Part shown: one piece after another, positions 41,501 to 49,461 of the stretch
Numbering within the stretch: position 1 is the first letter of the stretch
Layout of the letters: every line of letters starts with the position of its first letter
Assembly: GCF_028867935.1 (NCBI RefSeq)
Contig: NZ_JAPQNS010000005.1
Location: 124,001-188,000, forward strand
DNA: 64,000 nt
Source of the DNA: Flavobacterium sp. SUN052
Lineage (GTDB): Bacteria; Bacteroidota; Bacteroidia; Flavobacteriales; Flavobacteriaceae
Direction of reading: 5' to 3'
Notes under the pieces: generated by a model
What the model saw: the letters and a program-made list of their open reading frames with translations, nothing else
Databases searched by the model: none
What the model was told of the DNA's origin: nothing
Program-made: the position numbers and the translations under genes

Positions 41501-42358
41501 CTGAAACAACATGATGGTAAGACGTTTACCGCCGAAGAGTCGTTAGACGATGGTTATAGGATCTGCGTACGGATTCAGGTGCAGGATGAGCAGATCGAGT
41601 TCGACTTTTCTGGAACGTCGGGCGTTCATCCGAACAACCTCAACGCCAATGTGTCGATTCTGCATAGTGCTGTATTGTATGTGCTTCGACTGTGGTGTGC
41701 AGAGGATATCCCGCTGAATGAAGGCTTGATGACGCCTGTTCGGTTTGTTTTGCCAAAATCGTCATTTCTGAATCCTATCTTCCCCGATAATCGCCCCGAG
41801 GCATGCCCGGCTGTGGTAGGTGGTAATACTGAAGTTAGCCAACGGCTGGTCGATACGCTCTTGAAGGCGTTAGAATTGGCAGCCTGTAGCTACGGTACGA
41901 TGAATAATTTTTTGTTTGGCTCGGCTGATTTTGGGTATTACGAAACAATTGGTGGCGGCACCGGCGCGACAGTTGGCGCAAATGGCCGTTCGGCAGTGCA
42001 TCAGCACATGACCAACACCAAACTTACTGATCCCGAGGAACTAGAACGGCGTTACCCTGTTCGGCTGCGCGAATTCAGCATTCGGACTGGATCGGGTGGG
42101 GAAGGAGGCTGGAAAGGTGGCGATGGTATTATCCGGGAAATCGAATTTCTGGAACCCGTGCAGGCTACGTTGCTTAGTCAGCATCGGGTGGTAGCTCCGT
42201 ATGGTCTGCATGGTGGTGAACCGGGGCAGGTTGGACGGCAAACGCTGATTAGGACGGATGGTCAGCAGGAATCGCTACCCGGAATTTTCACGCGGGCCAT
42301 GTCGGCAGGCGAACGAATTAGGATTGAAACACCGGGCGGGGGCGGAGCTGGTAAATAA
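38525..42358 (+). CDS. Fused hydantoinase A/B (5-oxoprolinase-type) ATPase
   Basis: A 1277-residue cytoplasmic enzyme joining both subunits. The A part (about 1-735) has the nucleotide-binding start IWIDTGGTFTDGMART, GTTRGTNALLERKGG, SGPAGGVIGA and LDMGGTSTDVARI. The B part (from about 760) has ELFTRRFMSIAEEMGTQLQR, HIPVHLGSLG, GDVIITNHPRYGGSHLPDVT and a C-terminal TPGGGGAGK. The layout is that of eukaryote-like 5-oxoprolinase, which opens 5-oxoproline with ATP; hydantoin substrates are also possible. Two hairpin-forming inserts sit in frame, near residues 86-110 and 741-760. No transporter or carbamoylase is adjacent. Confidence 0.92.
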   Translation: MTPTWQIWIDTGGTFTDGMARTPNGALVRTKVLSSSRLRGQLNAEGRLLAPWLLAPIFAGYTLRIVETGQEMRVKSLEADGTLVTGTREMTSLGLDSSKQKPSAEMSSLAAPLQTVELFTGEEAPVLAARLLTQTPLGQPFPPLEMRLGTTRGTNALLERKGGLVVLVVTKGFKDLLVIGTQQRPSLFQLAIPPAETLYDTVLEADERITATGDVLKPLSDEVISDLVDTIQQTNPDSVAISLLNAYRNPVHEHQLRDALRQAGITHITCSTDVSTAPGYVARTQTSVVDAYLTPVLRSYLDNVQTQLGEGATLRIMSSSGGLVRADLFRPKDSLLSGPAGGVIGASAVNSADTQSGILTLDMGGTSTDVARIQINPDYRFSTKIGPFELQLPSLAIETVAAGGGSVCWFDASSGRLRVGPHSAGATPGPACYGVGGHGQPLLLTITDVNLLLGRLHPAQFGIPIFPERAQAALDVVAQQVGGSADALLAGFARIADEAMAGAIRTISIARGFDPAEYSLLVFGGAGGLHGCSVAQLLGMKRVVLPFDGGLLSAYGIGQARIERMASRAVLQPLATIEGHLPNLIVELETEATRLLRQDVGVEIPIGSSVVRVFLRLQGQESSVEVPYNNTLAEDFRLAYSQRYGHFPEGRVIEVESVRVLVGTASVIEEVTADCVVQHPVLATFQTDRYPAYDWTKLQAGDTFAGPALLLNTTSSAFIEAGWTLTVQASGNAVVTSRQRPTVPDPLSFARGGAGRSDDSGEVDPIQLELFTRRFMSIAEEMGTQLQRTAFSTNVKERLDFSCALLDARAELVANAPHIPVHLGSLGVCARLCLEKLPLGPGDVIITNHPRYGGSHLPDVTLLQGVFTDEKELVGYVINRAHHAEIGGKVPGSMPPDATTLIEEGVVLEPQYVVKNGQFLWETTDGLESRFTHAPYPTRALAENRADIEAALASLRAGETALLDLVRTHGLSTVHQYMDRLKQSATRNIEAILKQHDGKTFTAEESLDDGYRICVRIQVQDEQIEFDFSGTSGVHPNNLNANVSILHSAVLYVLRLWCAEDIPLNEGLMTPVRFVLPKSSFLNPIFPDNRPEACPAVVGGNTEVSQRLVDTLLKALELAACSYGTMNNFLFGSADFGYYETIGGGTGATVGANGRSAVHQHMTNTKLTDPEELERRYPVRLREFSIRTGSGGEGGWKGGDGIIREIEFLEPVQATLLSQHRVVAPYGLHGGEPGQVGRQTLIRTDGQQESLPGIFTRAMSAGERIRIETPGGGGAGK
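38788..38850. repeat. Inverted repeat inserted in frame in the hydantoinase gene
   Basis: AGAGATGACATCTCTG (38788-38803) pairs perfectly with CAGAGATGTCATCTCT (38835-38850). Each arm is itself almost a palindrome. The segment encodes TREMTSLGLDSSKQKPSAEM and neighbouring residues, low-complexity sequence between two conserved blocks, and looks like a mobile hairpin element kept in frame. Confidence 0.65.
40745..40800. repeat. GC-rich hairpin element at the A/B junction of the hydantoinase gene
   Basis: GACCGTCCCCGACCCC is imperfectly complementary to GGGGCGGGGCGGGGCGGTC around CTCTCCTTCGCAA. It encodes the linker VPDPLSFARGGAGRSDDSG between the two fused subunits. The wording CCCCTCTCCTTCGCAAGGGG is that of a widespread dispersed repeat. 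Confidence 0.55.
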
Positions 42359-42417
42359 TATCCGCTAACAATTTCAACTCCACAGGGTTATTTGGGCAGG
42401 ACTTACATACTCAAGTT

Positions 42418-42942
42418 ATGACTACTGATCTAAATAAACCGGAAACTAAAGAGCAAGGGGTGAAAAACATTCAACCCAATATTGGCCTCGACAAGGATGT
42501 CCTCAAGAAGGACAACGAAATGCTGAATGCCTATCTGGCCGATTTGCACGTATTATATATTAAAACCCGTAAATACCATTGGAATGTGGCGGGTCCAAGC
42601 TTCAAGGAATACCACGAGTTTTTTGAGGAGCAATACAAAGCACTCGAAGAAGTGATTGACGAAGTGGCCGAACGAATTCGGACACTGGGAGGCAAGCCAC
42701 TCTCTACATTGGAAGATTTCATTGGCAACACAAGCCTGAAAGAAGACCACAGTGGCGAGGTGAAAACACTCAACATGTTTGAGCGTCTGTTAGCCGACCA
42801 CGAACAAATTGTGCGTGAATTGCGCGAAAATGTAACCACAGCCGATGAAGAACTGGAAGATGCCGGTACGGCTGACTTCCTGACTGGCCTGATGGAAACC
42901 CACGAAAAAATGGCCTGGATGTTGCGGAAGTACTTGTCGTAG
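42418..42942 (+). CDS. dps: Dps family ferritin-like DNA-protection protein
   Basis: A 174-residue four-helix-bundle protein. Ferroxidase-site residues are visible in RKYHWNVAGPSFKEYHEFFE and LEEVIDEVAERIRTLGG. The family's twelve-subunit shell oxidises iron with peroxide and protects DNA. The N-terminal tail carries Lys residues that could bind DNA. A good terminator follows. The divergent NRAMP protein and a TonB receptor lie 1-3 kb away, but in separate units. Confidence 0.93.
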   Translation: MTTDLNKPETKEQGVKNIQPNIGLDKDVLKKDNEMLNAYLADLHVLYIKTRKYHWNVAGPSFKEYHEFFEEQYKALEEVIDEVAERIRTLGGKPLSTLEDFIGNTSLKEDHSGEVKTLNMFERLLADHEQIVRELRENVTTADEELEDAGTADFLTGLMETHEKMAWMLRKYLS

Positions 42943-42968
42943 TATCCTGTTTACTGTCCATTTTGCGA

Positions 42969-42995
42969 AACACCCGGTAAGAAGCCGGGTGTTTT
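42969..42995 (+). terminator. Rho-independent terminator of dps
   Basis: AACACCCGG (42969-42977) and CCGGGTGTT (42985-42993) form a perfect stem with a seven-base loop, and TTTT closes it. Confidence 0.85.
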
Positions 42996-43019
42996 CCGTT
43001 TATAGGGGTAAGCAAACAA

Positions 43020-43964
43020 ATGTACCCCATGATCCCCAATCGCCGACAGTTTCTGGCCGCTCTTTCAGGCATTACTGGTGCTTCGCTTTTGACTGATACC
43101 ACTTCATTACTGGCTGGGGCGGTTGCTCCACCACTGCATATCGCCTGTAATTCATACACGTGGAATACGTTTTATGGACGCGAAAAAAAGGAGTGGATGG
43201 CCGACCCCGATGCGTCGCTTTCGGACTTTGTGGCAGCGGGACTGACGGGCTATGAGCCAAGCATGACCAGCGTTGCAGATGCAACCAAACTAGCCCCTTA
43301 CCTGAAAAAATATAAGCTGGAAATGCGGTCGATCTACGTGAATAGCTCACTGCACGACCCCAAAGATGCTCCTGAGTCTATTGCCACGGCGTTGGCTATT
43401 GCCGAAGCCGCCAAACCACTTGGTACGCGCCTTGTGGTCACCAATCCAAACCCGCTGAAATGGGGGAGCCCTGATAATAAAACTGACGCCCAACTAATTG
43501 AGCAAGCCAAAAATCTTGATCAATTAGGAGCAGAACTTCGCAAACGGGGGCTTACACTAGCTTACCACACGCACGACCCGGAATTTCGAGCGGGAGCTCG
43601 GGAGTTTTACCATATAATGCTCAACACGAATCCCCAAAACGTAGCTTTTTGCCTCGATTCGCACTGGGTTTACCGGGGAGCTGGTAACTCGCAGGTAGCG
43701 CTGTTCGACGTGATCAAGCTGTTCGGAAAACGCATTGTGGAACTGCATGTGCGCCAATCGAAAGACGGAATCTGGCAAGAAACCCTTTCTGATGGCGACA
43801 TTGACTACCGGCGTCTGGTTCGCGAACTGAAAGCGCAGAATGTTCGGCCGCACATTGTGCTGGAGCAGTGCATCGAAGCCAAATCGCCGAATACTATGGG
43901 TGGCGTGGCCGCCCACAAACAAGACCTTGTGTATGCGAGGGAGGTATTTGCGGGCCTGGCATAA
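43020..43964 (+). CDS. Exported sugar-phosphate isomerase/epimerase-like TIM-barrel protein
   Basis: A 314-residue protein. The N-terminus NRRQFLAALSGITGASLL is a twin-arginine-type signal, so folded export is likely. The barrel has the xylose isomerase/AP-endonuclease-2 pattern: LAYHTHDPEF, VAFCLDSHWVYRGAG, IVELHVRQSKDG and HIVLEQC supply the His, Asp and Glu metal ligands. Such proteins in Cytophagales are usually annotated as sugar-phosphate isomerases/epimerases; the substrate is not known. ATG 43020 and ATG 43029 are both possible. Confidence 0.87.
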   Translation: MYPMIPNRRQFLAALSGITGASLLTDTTSLLAGAVAPPLHIACNSYTWNTFYGREKKEWMADPDASLSDFVAAGLTGYEPSMTSVADATKLAPYLKKYKLEMRSIYVNSSLHDPKDAPESIATALAIAEAAKPLGTRLVVTNPNPLKWGSPDNKTDAQLIEQAKNLDQLGAELRKRGLTLAYHTHDPEFRAGAREFYHIMLNTNPQNVAFCLDSHWVYRGAGNSQVALFDVIKLFGKRIVELHVRQSKDGIWQETLSDGDIDYRRLVRELKAQNVRPHIVLEQCIEAKSPNTMGGVAAHKQDLVYAREVFAGLA

Positions 43965-43972
43965 AATAAGAT

Positions 43973-44037
43973 GAACGCAAAGACACGGAGGCCACGGAGA
44001 AAAAGAAAAAATCTGTGGACTCCGCGTCTCTGTATTC
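43973..44037. repeat. Imperfect inverted repeat of the ACGCAAAGACACGGAGG type
   Basis: GAACGCAAAGACACGGAGG... (from 43973) pairs with CTGTGGACTCCGCGTCTCTG...TTC (to 44037) over about 25 bases with six mismatches. It lies between the isomerase-like gene and the NRAMP gene. It also supplies the open codons upstream of ATG 44075, so it argues for that start. Confidence 0.6.
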
Positions 44038-44074
44038 AATCCTTTATCTTGTGCCTTTGTCTTTAACTTTCACG

Positions 44075-45295
44075 ATGCCTAAATCTCTTTCACTTCGCTC
44101 CGGCTTGGGCAGCATTCTGTTTTGGTCAGTCATTTCAGCCGCTTTTATTGGTCCCGGTTCTGTAACTACCTGTGCTATTGCTGGCTCCCAATATGGTTTG
44201 GACCTTCTGTGGGTGCTGACGTTTGCGACGCTCGGCACCGTGTGGTTACAGGAAGCAGCAGCCCGTATTACTATTGCCACTGGCCAGGACTTGGGTCAGA
44301 TAATTACCCAAACCTATGCCGGTCAACGGGGCAGGGCAATTGCCTGGATTTTGTTCATCGCGGTATTTTTGGGCTGCGCGGCCTATCAGGCGGGCAACAT
44401 TCTTGGGGCCGTAACGGGTCTGGCTCTGCTCACTGGCTTGCCCGTTCCGACGTTAACTGTGGGCCTTGGCTTTGTTTGTATAGTGCTTCTCTGGATTGGC
44501 TCCACGCAGGGATTGGCTAATTTCCTCGGTCTGGCCGTCTTTGTAATGGGGGGCGCATTTGTTTACGTCGCCTTTGGGGCACCGGTCAATGCCGTCGACC
44601 TGACCAAAGCACTTGTAGTTCCGGCTTTCCCAAGCGGGTCTATTTTACTGATCAATGGCCTGATTGGTACCACCATTGTTCCGTACAATCTGTTTTTTGG
44701 CTCAAGCATAGTACCCGCCAGTGACAATGGTCCGACAACTGGGGAGTCGGCTACTCAGTCGTTAGGAGAAATGCGATTAGGAATCTGGATTGCCGTTGTG
44801 CTAGGCGGCATTATTTCGGTGGCTCTGCTGCTGGCAGGTTTGCTCATTACGGGCGACTTCTCATACCCGCATATGGCCGAGGTCTTGAGCAATCGATTGG
44901 GTCCCTGGGCCAGTTCGTTGTTTGGTCTGGGATTGTTTGCAGCTGGGTTTGCTTCCTCGTTGACAGCCCCGCTGGCAGCTGCCATCACGGCAAAAAGCCT
45001 GCTGGGTATTAAAGCAAACTCCGTAAGTTATCGAACTGTCTGGATGCTGGTAATGGCTACCGGTCTTACATTCGGACTGCTCAATGCTACACCTATTCCT
45101 ATCATTGTGGCTGTGCAAGCCATCAATGGCATTTTGCTTCCTTTCGTAACGGTTTTCCTGTTATTGGCCGTTAACAACCGAAAACTGCTACCAGACGGCT
45201 ACCGAAACACAGGTTTACAGAACGTAGCCATGGGGCTTGTGGTGCTGGTAACAGCTTTCTTTGGACTGCGCAATCTGTGGCTGGTGTTTCAATAA
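44075..45295 (+). CDS. NRAMP-related transporter lacking the usual metal ligands
   Basis: A 406-residue inner-membrane protein with about 11 hydrophobic segments in the NRAMP order. The first helix reads SAAFIGPGSVTTC (residues 21-33), where classical metal transporters have DPGN: Gly26 replaces Asp and Ser29 replaces Asn. The sixth helix reads GTTIVPYNLFF, with Val202 and Tyr204 where Met and His of the A-x-x-MPH motif are expected. The overall fold is clearly NRAMP (SLTAPLAAAITAKSLLG, AVQAINGILLPFVTVFLL). It therefore probably carries something other than Mn2+/Fe2+, or works by another mechanism. The frame from GTG 44015 is less likely. Confidence 0.88.
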   Translation: MPKSLSLRSGLGSILFWSVISAAFIGPGSVTTCAIAGSQYGLDLLWVLTFATLGTVWLQEAAARITIATGQDLGQIITQTYAGQRGRAIAWILFIAVFLGCAAYQAGNILGAVTGLALLTGLPVPTLTVGLGFVCIVLLWIGSTQGLANFLGLAVFVMGGAFVYVAFGAPVNAVDLTKALVVPAFPSGSILLINGLIGTTIVPYNLFFGSSIVPASDNGPTTGESATQSLGEMRLGIWIAVVLGGIISVALLLAGLLITGDFSYPHMAEVLSNRLGPWASSLFGLGLFAAGFASSLTAPLAAAITAKSLLGIKANSVSYRTVWMLVMATGLTFGLLNATPIPIIVAVQAINGILLPFVTVFLLLAVNNRKLLPDGYRNTGLQNVAMGLVVLVTAFFGLRNLWLVFQ

Positions 45296-45297
45296 AA

Positions 45298-45338
45298 AAG
45301 CCGATGTCTTCGCCCACAGGGCACCGACACCGGCATCT
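45298..45338. other. Long hairpin after the NRAMP gene
   Basis: AAGCCGATGTC pairs with GACACCGGCATCTT with small mismatches, and inside it GCCC-ACA-GGGC forms a second stem. A run of A before it makes it terminator-like on the minus strand; on the plus strand only a short T-rich stretch follows. It probably separates the NRAMP gene from the TonB receptor. Confidence 0.5.
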
Positions 45339-45498
45339 TATCTCATAGGTACTGACTGTATAACGTATAAAACCGTTGATGTCATTTCGATTGATCATAC
45401 ATACGAACAAGTAGATTATTTTGGATTTTATAATCCTAAAAAAATCTTTCAACACGTAACCACTGTTACTACTCTGGCAAGCAAATCAGCGCTACTTC

Positions 45499-47595
45499 AT
45501 GAAAATCCTTTACGCTTTTTTTATTCTATTGGCCGTTGGACAATGGGCTACGGCTCAGAGCCAATTGGATTCCCTTTACAGATCATCAACATTAACCCAG
45601 GATACCATTCGCCTGAACGAAGTGGTAGTTCGTGCCTACGAAAGTAATCGCCCTTTGTTGCAAACAGCGGCCTCGGTCGGGCTGCTCTCGCACCGCGACC
45701 TCACCGAACGGTTTGGCACGCCTACTCTCGTACCGGCTTTGAATACTATTCCCGGTGTTCGGGCCGATGAACGATCACCGGGAAGTTACCGGCTCTCCAT
45801 TCGGGGAAGCCTGATCCGGTCGCCGTTTGGTGTACGTAATGTAAAGGTGTACTGGAATGATCTGCCCCTGACCGATGCAGGGGGAAACACGCCCCTAAAT
45901 GCACTTGATGTTCGGGCTTTGGGTCGGGCAGAAGTGATTAAGGGGCCAGCGGGAAGCCTTTATGGAGCCAATACGGGTGGTGCCGTTCTATTTTCTGGAT
46001 TGTCAGTCCCCGCTGGTAAATCGGGTGTAGAGGTGTCGGGGCTGGCGGGTTCATACGGATTAAGAGGAGGGGGAGTCAATCTTCAGTCGGGTGGCGAAAA
46101 TGCATCAGTTACTCTTAGCTATCACGGTTTGGGCTCGGATGGGTACCGCGTTCAATCCCAGCTTCGGCGCGACAATATTCAATTGACAGGCCAATTTAAA
46201 GTAAGCGAACGGCGAACGGTGTCGGTGCTGGGCCTTTATTCTGATCTGCATTACCAAACACCGGGAGGCCTTACCGAAGCTCAATACCGGGCCGATCCCC
46301 GGCAGGCGCGCCCTGCTACCCGGACCGTACCCGGCAGTGTAGAACAACAGGCGGCTATTTACCAGAAACTGGGTTATCTGGGTTTCTCGCACGCGTACCG
46401 GTTCAACGAACGCTGGCAGAACACGACGGTGATGTACGCATCGGTTACCGATTTTCGGAATCCATTCATCACCAACTACGAGCGTCGGGCCGATCAGAGC
46501 CTAGGTGGGCGGACCGTAACGCGCTGGCAGGCAATCCAGCATGGCGTTCCCACGGTTGTGACTTTTGGGGGAGAGTTTCAGAATGTGTTCACCGTGGACA
46601 GAAACTACGGCAATCGTAAAGGCCAGCTTGACACGCTCCAAACCGACGACGAATTGAGAGCGATGCAATGGCTGGGATTCGTTCAACTCGAAAGTACATT
46701 GCCTAAAGGGTTTGTGTTAACGGCGGGCCTCAGCCGCAACGATGTACGCTATGGGTTTACCCGTTTTTCAAAGCGCCCCGTTAACGAACAAAGACGCAAC
46801 TTTGATCCGGTCTGGTTGCCTCGTGTAGCGCTGCTAAAACAACTTACCGATGCAATTTCGGTATTTGGAAGTATCAGCACGGGGTATTCGGCTCCAACGC
46901 AGCAGGAAATTCGCCCTTCAGATCTGATTTTCAATACGGGCTTAAATCCCGAGCGTGGCACAAGCTACGAAATCGGACTACGCGGTTCAGCGCTTAGTGG
47001 CCGGCTTCAATTCGATCTGGCGGGGTATCAGTTTGCGCTCCGACAAACGATTGTCCGGCGCACGGCCGACAGCGGTGCCGAGACGTTTACGAATGCAGGC
47101 CGCACCAATCAGCGAGGCCTTGAAGGTTTGCTGAGTTACCAGATTTTGCAACAGGGCTTTCAGTTTAACCCCATCTCACTCCGTATCTGGAATGCGATTA
47201 CATTGACCGACTACCGCTATCAGGATTATTTGCAGGGGACCGTTGATGTATCGGGGAATCGGGTTCCGGGCGTAGCTCCCGTTACCAACGTATCGGGTTT
47301 AGATTTGAACTCTCGATTTGGGTTATACGGCTTCCTGACGTACCAGTTCTTGAACCCGTTTGCACTCAACGATGCCAACACGGCCAAAGCCGACCCTACG
47401 CGTATTGCTACGGCTACAATCGGTTTTCGGCGTACGTTTGGCCTGTTCACCCTCGATCTCTACGCCACCGGCGACAACCTTCTCGATCAGCAATACAGTT
47501 TGGGGTATGATCTGAATGCGTTTGGCAACCGGTATTACAATGCCTCTCCCCGGCGCAATTTTGTTGGCGGCTTTCGGTTTGGCGTGAAGTGGTGA
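45499..47595 (+). CDS. TonB-dependent outer-membrane receptor
   Basis: A 698-residue receptor. The signal peptide ends at ATAQ (about 20). A TonB box-like segment (DTIRLNEVVVRAYE) leads directly into the plug (VPALNTIPGVRADE, LSIRGSLIRSPFGVRNVKVY, VIKGPAGSLYGANTGGAVLF), without a carboxypeptidase-like domain. The barrel ends with GGFRFGVKW. Size and lack of the extra domain suit siderophore- or metal-type receptors. It follows the NRAMP-like gene by 200 bases but a hairpin lies between, so shared function is only a possibility. Confidence 0.92.
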   Translation: MKILYAFFILLAVGQWATAQSQLDSLYRSSTLTQDTIRLNEVVVRAYESNRPLLQTAASVGLLSHRDLTERFGTPTLVPALNTIPGVRADERSPGSYRLSIRGSLIRSPFGVRNVKVYWNDLPLTDAGGNTPLNALDVRALGRAEVIKGPAGSLYGANTGGAVLFSGLSVPAGKSGVEVSGLAGSYGLRGGGVNLQSGGENASVTLSYHGLGSDGYRVQSQLRRDNIQLTGQFKVSERRTVSVLGLYSDLHYQTPGGLTEAQYRADPRQARPATRTVPGSVEQQAAIYQKLGYLGFSHAYRFNERWQNTTVMYASVTDFRNPFITNYERRADQSLGGRTVTRWQAIQHGVPTVVTFGGEFQNVFTVDRNYGNRKGQLDTLQTDDELRAMQWLGFVQLESTLPKGFVLTAGLSRNDVRYGFTRFSKRPVNEQRRNFDPVWLPRVALLKQLTDAISVFGSISTGYSAPTQQEIRPSDLIFNTGLNPERGTSYEIGLRGSALSGRLQFDLAGYQFALRQTIVRRTADSGAETFTNAGRTNQRGLEGLLSYQILQQGFQFNPISLRIWNAITLTDYRYQDYLQGTVDVSGNRVPGVAPVTNVSGLDLNSRFGLYGFLTYQFLNPFALNDANTAKADPTRIATATIGFRRTFGLFTLDLYATGDNLLDQQYSLGYDLNAFGNRYYNASPRRNFVGGFRFGVKW

Positions 47596-47629
47596 GGAAC
47601 CCTTCCCCGTTGTGCTCCGTTGCCTCTCC

Positions 47630-48742
47630 ATGACCCGTCGTCGCAACCGTTTTATGCTCATTACTATTGTGATAGTGGCCCTTTTAGCGGCCGCTTTTTT
47701 TCTGTTTATGCGCCGTGCCGTTTTTGGGGCTGATCCGGCTAGTGTCCGGCTCGAACGGATTCTGAAATCGCCTAATTACAAAAATGGCTCATTCCAAAAT
47801 CGCGAACCTACCGAGGTGATGGCCAAAGAGGCCTCGAACATGGGTATGCTGCGCGACTACTGGAACCGATCTCCCGATACCGAACCCAAGCAACCACTAC
47901 CCTCCGTTAGAACAGACCTCAAGGCACTGTCGGATACGCTTCCAACAGTGGTCTGGTTTGGTCATTCGTCGTACCTGATTAAGCACAAAGGCTTCACTCT
48001 ATTGATGGACCCGGTTTTTAGTGGCTATGCATCGCCGGTGTCATTTTTCGGTAAAGCGTTTCCCGGTGCCAATGTATACGGTGCTACTGATATGCCCGAC
48101 ATCGACCTGCTTGTACTATCCCATGACCATTACGACCACCTCGATTACTCGACTATTGTTGAGCTCATTCCGAAAGTAAAGCATTTTGTAGTCTCTTTAG
48201 GGGTAGGGGCTCACCTCGAACGCTGGGGTATTCCCACTGACCGCATTATCGAACTCGACTGGTGGGAAGATACTACGTTGCCATCAGGTGTAAAGATCAG
48301 AGCGACACCCGCCCGGCACTTTTCGGGGCGGAGTTTTGTGCGGGGACGTACCCTCTGGTCATCGTTTGTACTCGACTTGCCGGGGTATCGTATTTTTCTC
48401 GGGGGCGACTCGGGCTACGACAAAACGTTTAAAGAGCTGGGCGAGAAATATGGCCCGTTTGATCTGGCCATGCTCGAATGCGGACAGTACAACTCAAGCT
48501 GGCCCAACATCCACATGTTCCCCGAAGAGGTGGTGACAGCAGGGCAGGATTTACGTGCGAAAACTATTCTGCCTGTACATTGGGGTAAATTTTCTTTGGC
48601 TTACCACTCGTGGACAGATCCTATCGAGCGATTCACAAAACGCGCTAATGCTGCCGGGTTTCCGTATGCCAACCCCAAAATTGGCGAGCCCGTTGTGGTG
48701 GGCGGAACATTGCCAACTATAGAATGGTGGCGGAAGCCATAG
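47630..48742 (+). CDS. Membrane-anchored metallo-beta-lactamase-fold hydrolase
   Basis: A 370-residue protein. One N-terminal membrane segment (FMLITIVIVALLAAAFFLFM) anchors it. The catalytic domain has WFGHSSYLIKHKG, LLMDPVFSG, LVLSHDHYDHLDY with the HxHxDH metal site, ARHFSGR, FLGGDSGYD and LPVHWGKF. This matches the UlaG/NAPE-phospholipase D-like branch, which hydrolyses phosphodiester or lactone bonds. The lipid substrate suggested by the relatives is unproven. The frame opens at a GTG (47612), but ATG 47630 is preferred. A clear terminator follows. Confidence 0.88.
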   Translation: MTRRRNRFMLITIVIVALLAAAFFLFMRRAVFGADPASVRLERILKSPNYKNGSFQNREPTEVMAKEASNMGMLRDYWNRSPDTEPKQPLPSVRTDLKALSDTLPTVVWFGHSSYLIKHKGFTLLMDPVFSGYASPVSFFGKAFPGANVYGATDMPDIDLLVLSHDHYDHLDYSTIVELIPKVKHFVVSLGVGAHLERWGIPTDRIIELDWWEDTTLPSGVKIRATPARHFSGRSFVRGRTLWSSFVLDLPGYRIFLGGDSGYDKTFKELGEKYGPFDLAMLECGQYNSSWPNIHMFPEEVVTAGQDLRAKTILPVHWGKFSLAYHSWTDPIERFTKRANAAGFPYANPKIGEPVVVGGTLPTIEWWRKP

Positions 48743-48786
48743 CCCATATAACCACTCATGTAAAAGCATTTCATTCTACCCACAAG

Positions 48787-48821
48787 ACCTGTCATCTTTC
48801 CGAACAAGATGACAGGTTTTT
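48787..48821 (+). terminator. Rho-independent terminator
   Basis: ACCTGTCATCTT (48787-48798) and AAGATGACAGGT (48806-48817) form a perfect 12-bp stem followed by TTTT. It ends the hydrolase transcript just before the ABC gene at 48832. Confidence 0.85.
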
Positions 48822-48831
48822 GCTTTTATAC

Positions 48832-49461
48832 ATGCTGTTGACAATTACGAATCTCCGCAAGGCATATTTTGATACGCCCGTAATCACGGTTCCATCGCTT
48901 CACCTGGAGCCGGGCACCCACTGGTTTCGGGGAATTAACGGATCAGGAAAAAGTACACTGATGCGTACCATTGCGGGTATGTTGCCGTTCGAGGGAGAAA
49001 TCTGGCTCAACGATCAGTACGAAATTACCCAGCAGCCCATACACTACCGATTGGGGGTTAACTACGCTGAAGCCGAACCGCTTTACCCTGATTTTCTGAC
49101 TGCCCGCGACATTATTCAGTTTGTGGGTAAAGCAAAACGTGCCTCGAAAGAACAAATCGTAATGCTCGCCGAGCAGTTTGGGGTGAATCAGTATTGGAAG
49201 CAACCAACGGGCACCTATTCCAGCGGAATGCTTAAAAAAGTTGCTCTATTGATGGCTTTTCTCGGCCAACCTGACTTTATCCTACTCGACGAGCCACTCA
49301 CGACCATTGATGATCGGGCTGCTCAAATTCTGTTTGGAATCATCAAAGAGCAGCAAGCTAAAGGTGTTTCGTTTGGGTTGGCCTCCCACCAGGATGTCGG
49401 CTTGAGCGAGCTGACGATTGATCGGGTATTCCTGGTTGAAAATGGGGAGGTGAAGGCATGA
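48832..49461 (+). CDS. ABC transporter ATP-binding subunit
   Basis: A 209-residue ATPase. It has Walker A GINGSGKSTL, signature-like YSSGMLKKVALLMAFLG, Walker B FILLDEPLTTID and the H-loop GLASHQD. The frame is open further upstream, but those codons run through the terminator at 48787, so ATG 48832 is the start. The stop overlaps the next gene's ATG by four bases (ATGA), so the membrane protein that follows is its partner. Confidence 0.92.
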   Translation: MLLTITNLRKAYFDTPVITVPSLHLEPGTHWFRGINGSGKSTLMRTIAGMLPFEGEIWLNDQYEITQQPIHYRLGVNYAEAEPLYPDFLTARDIIQFVGKAKRASKEQIVMLAEQFGVNQYWKQPTGTYSSGMLKKVALLMAFLGQPDFILLDEPLTTIDDRAAQILFGIIKEQQAKGVSFGLASHQDVGLSELTIDRVFLVENGEVKA

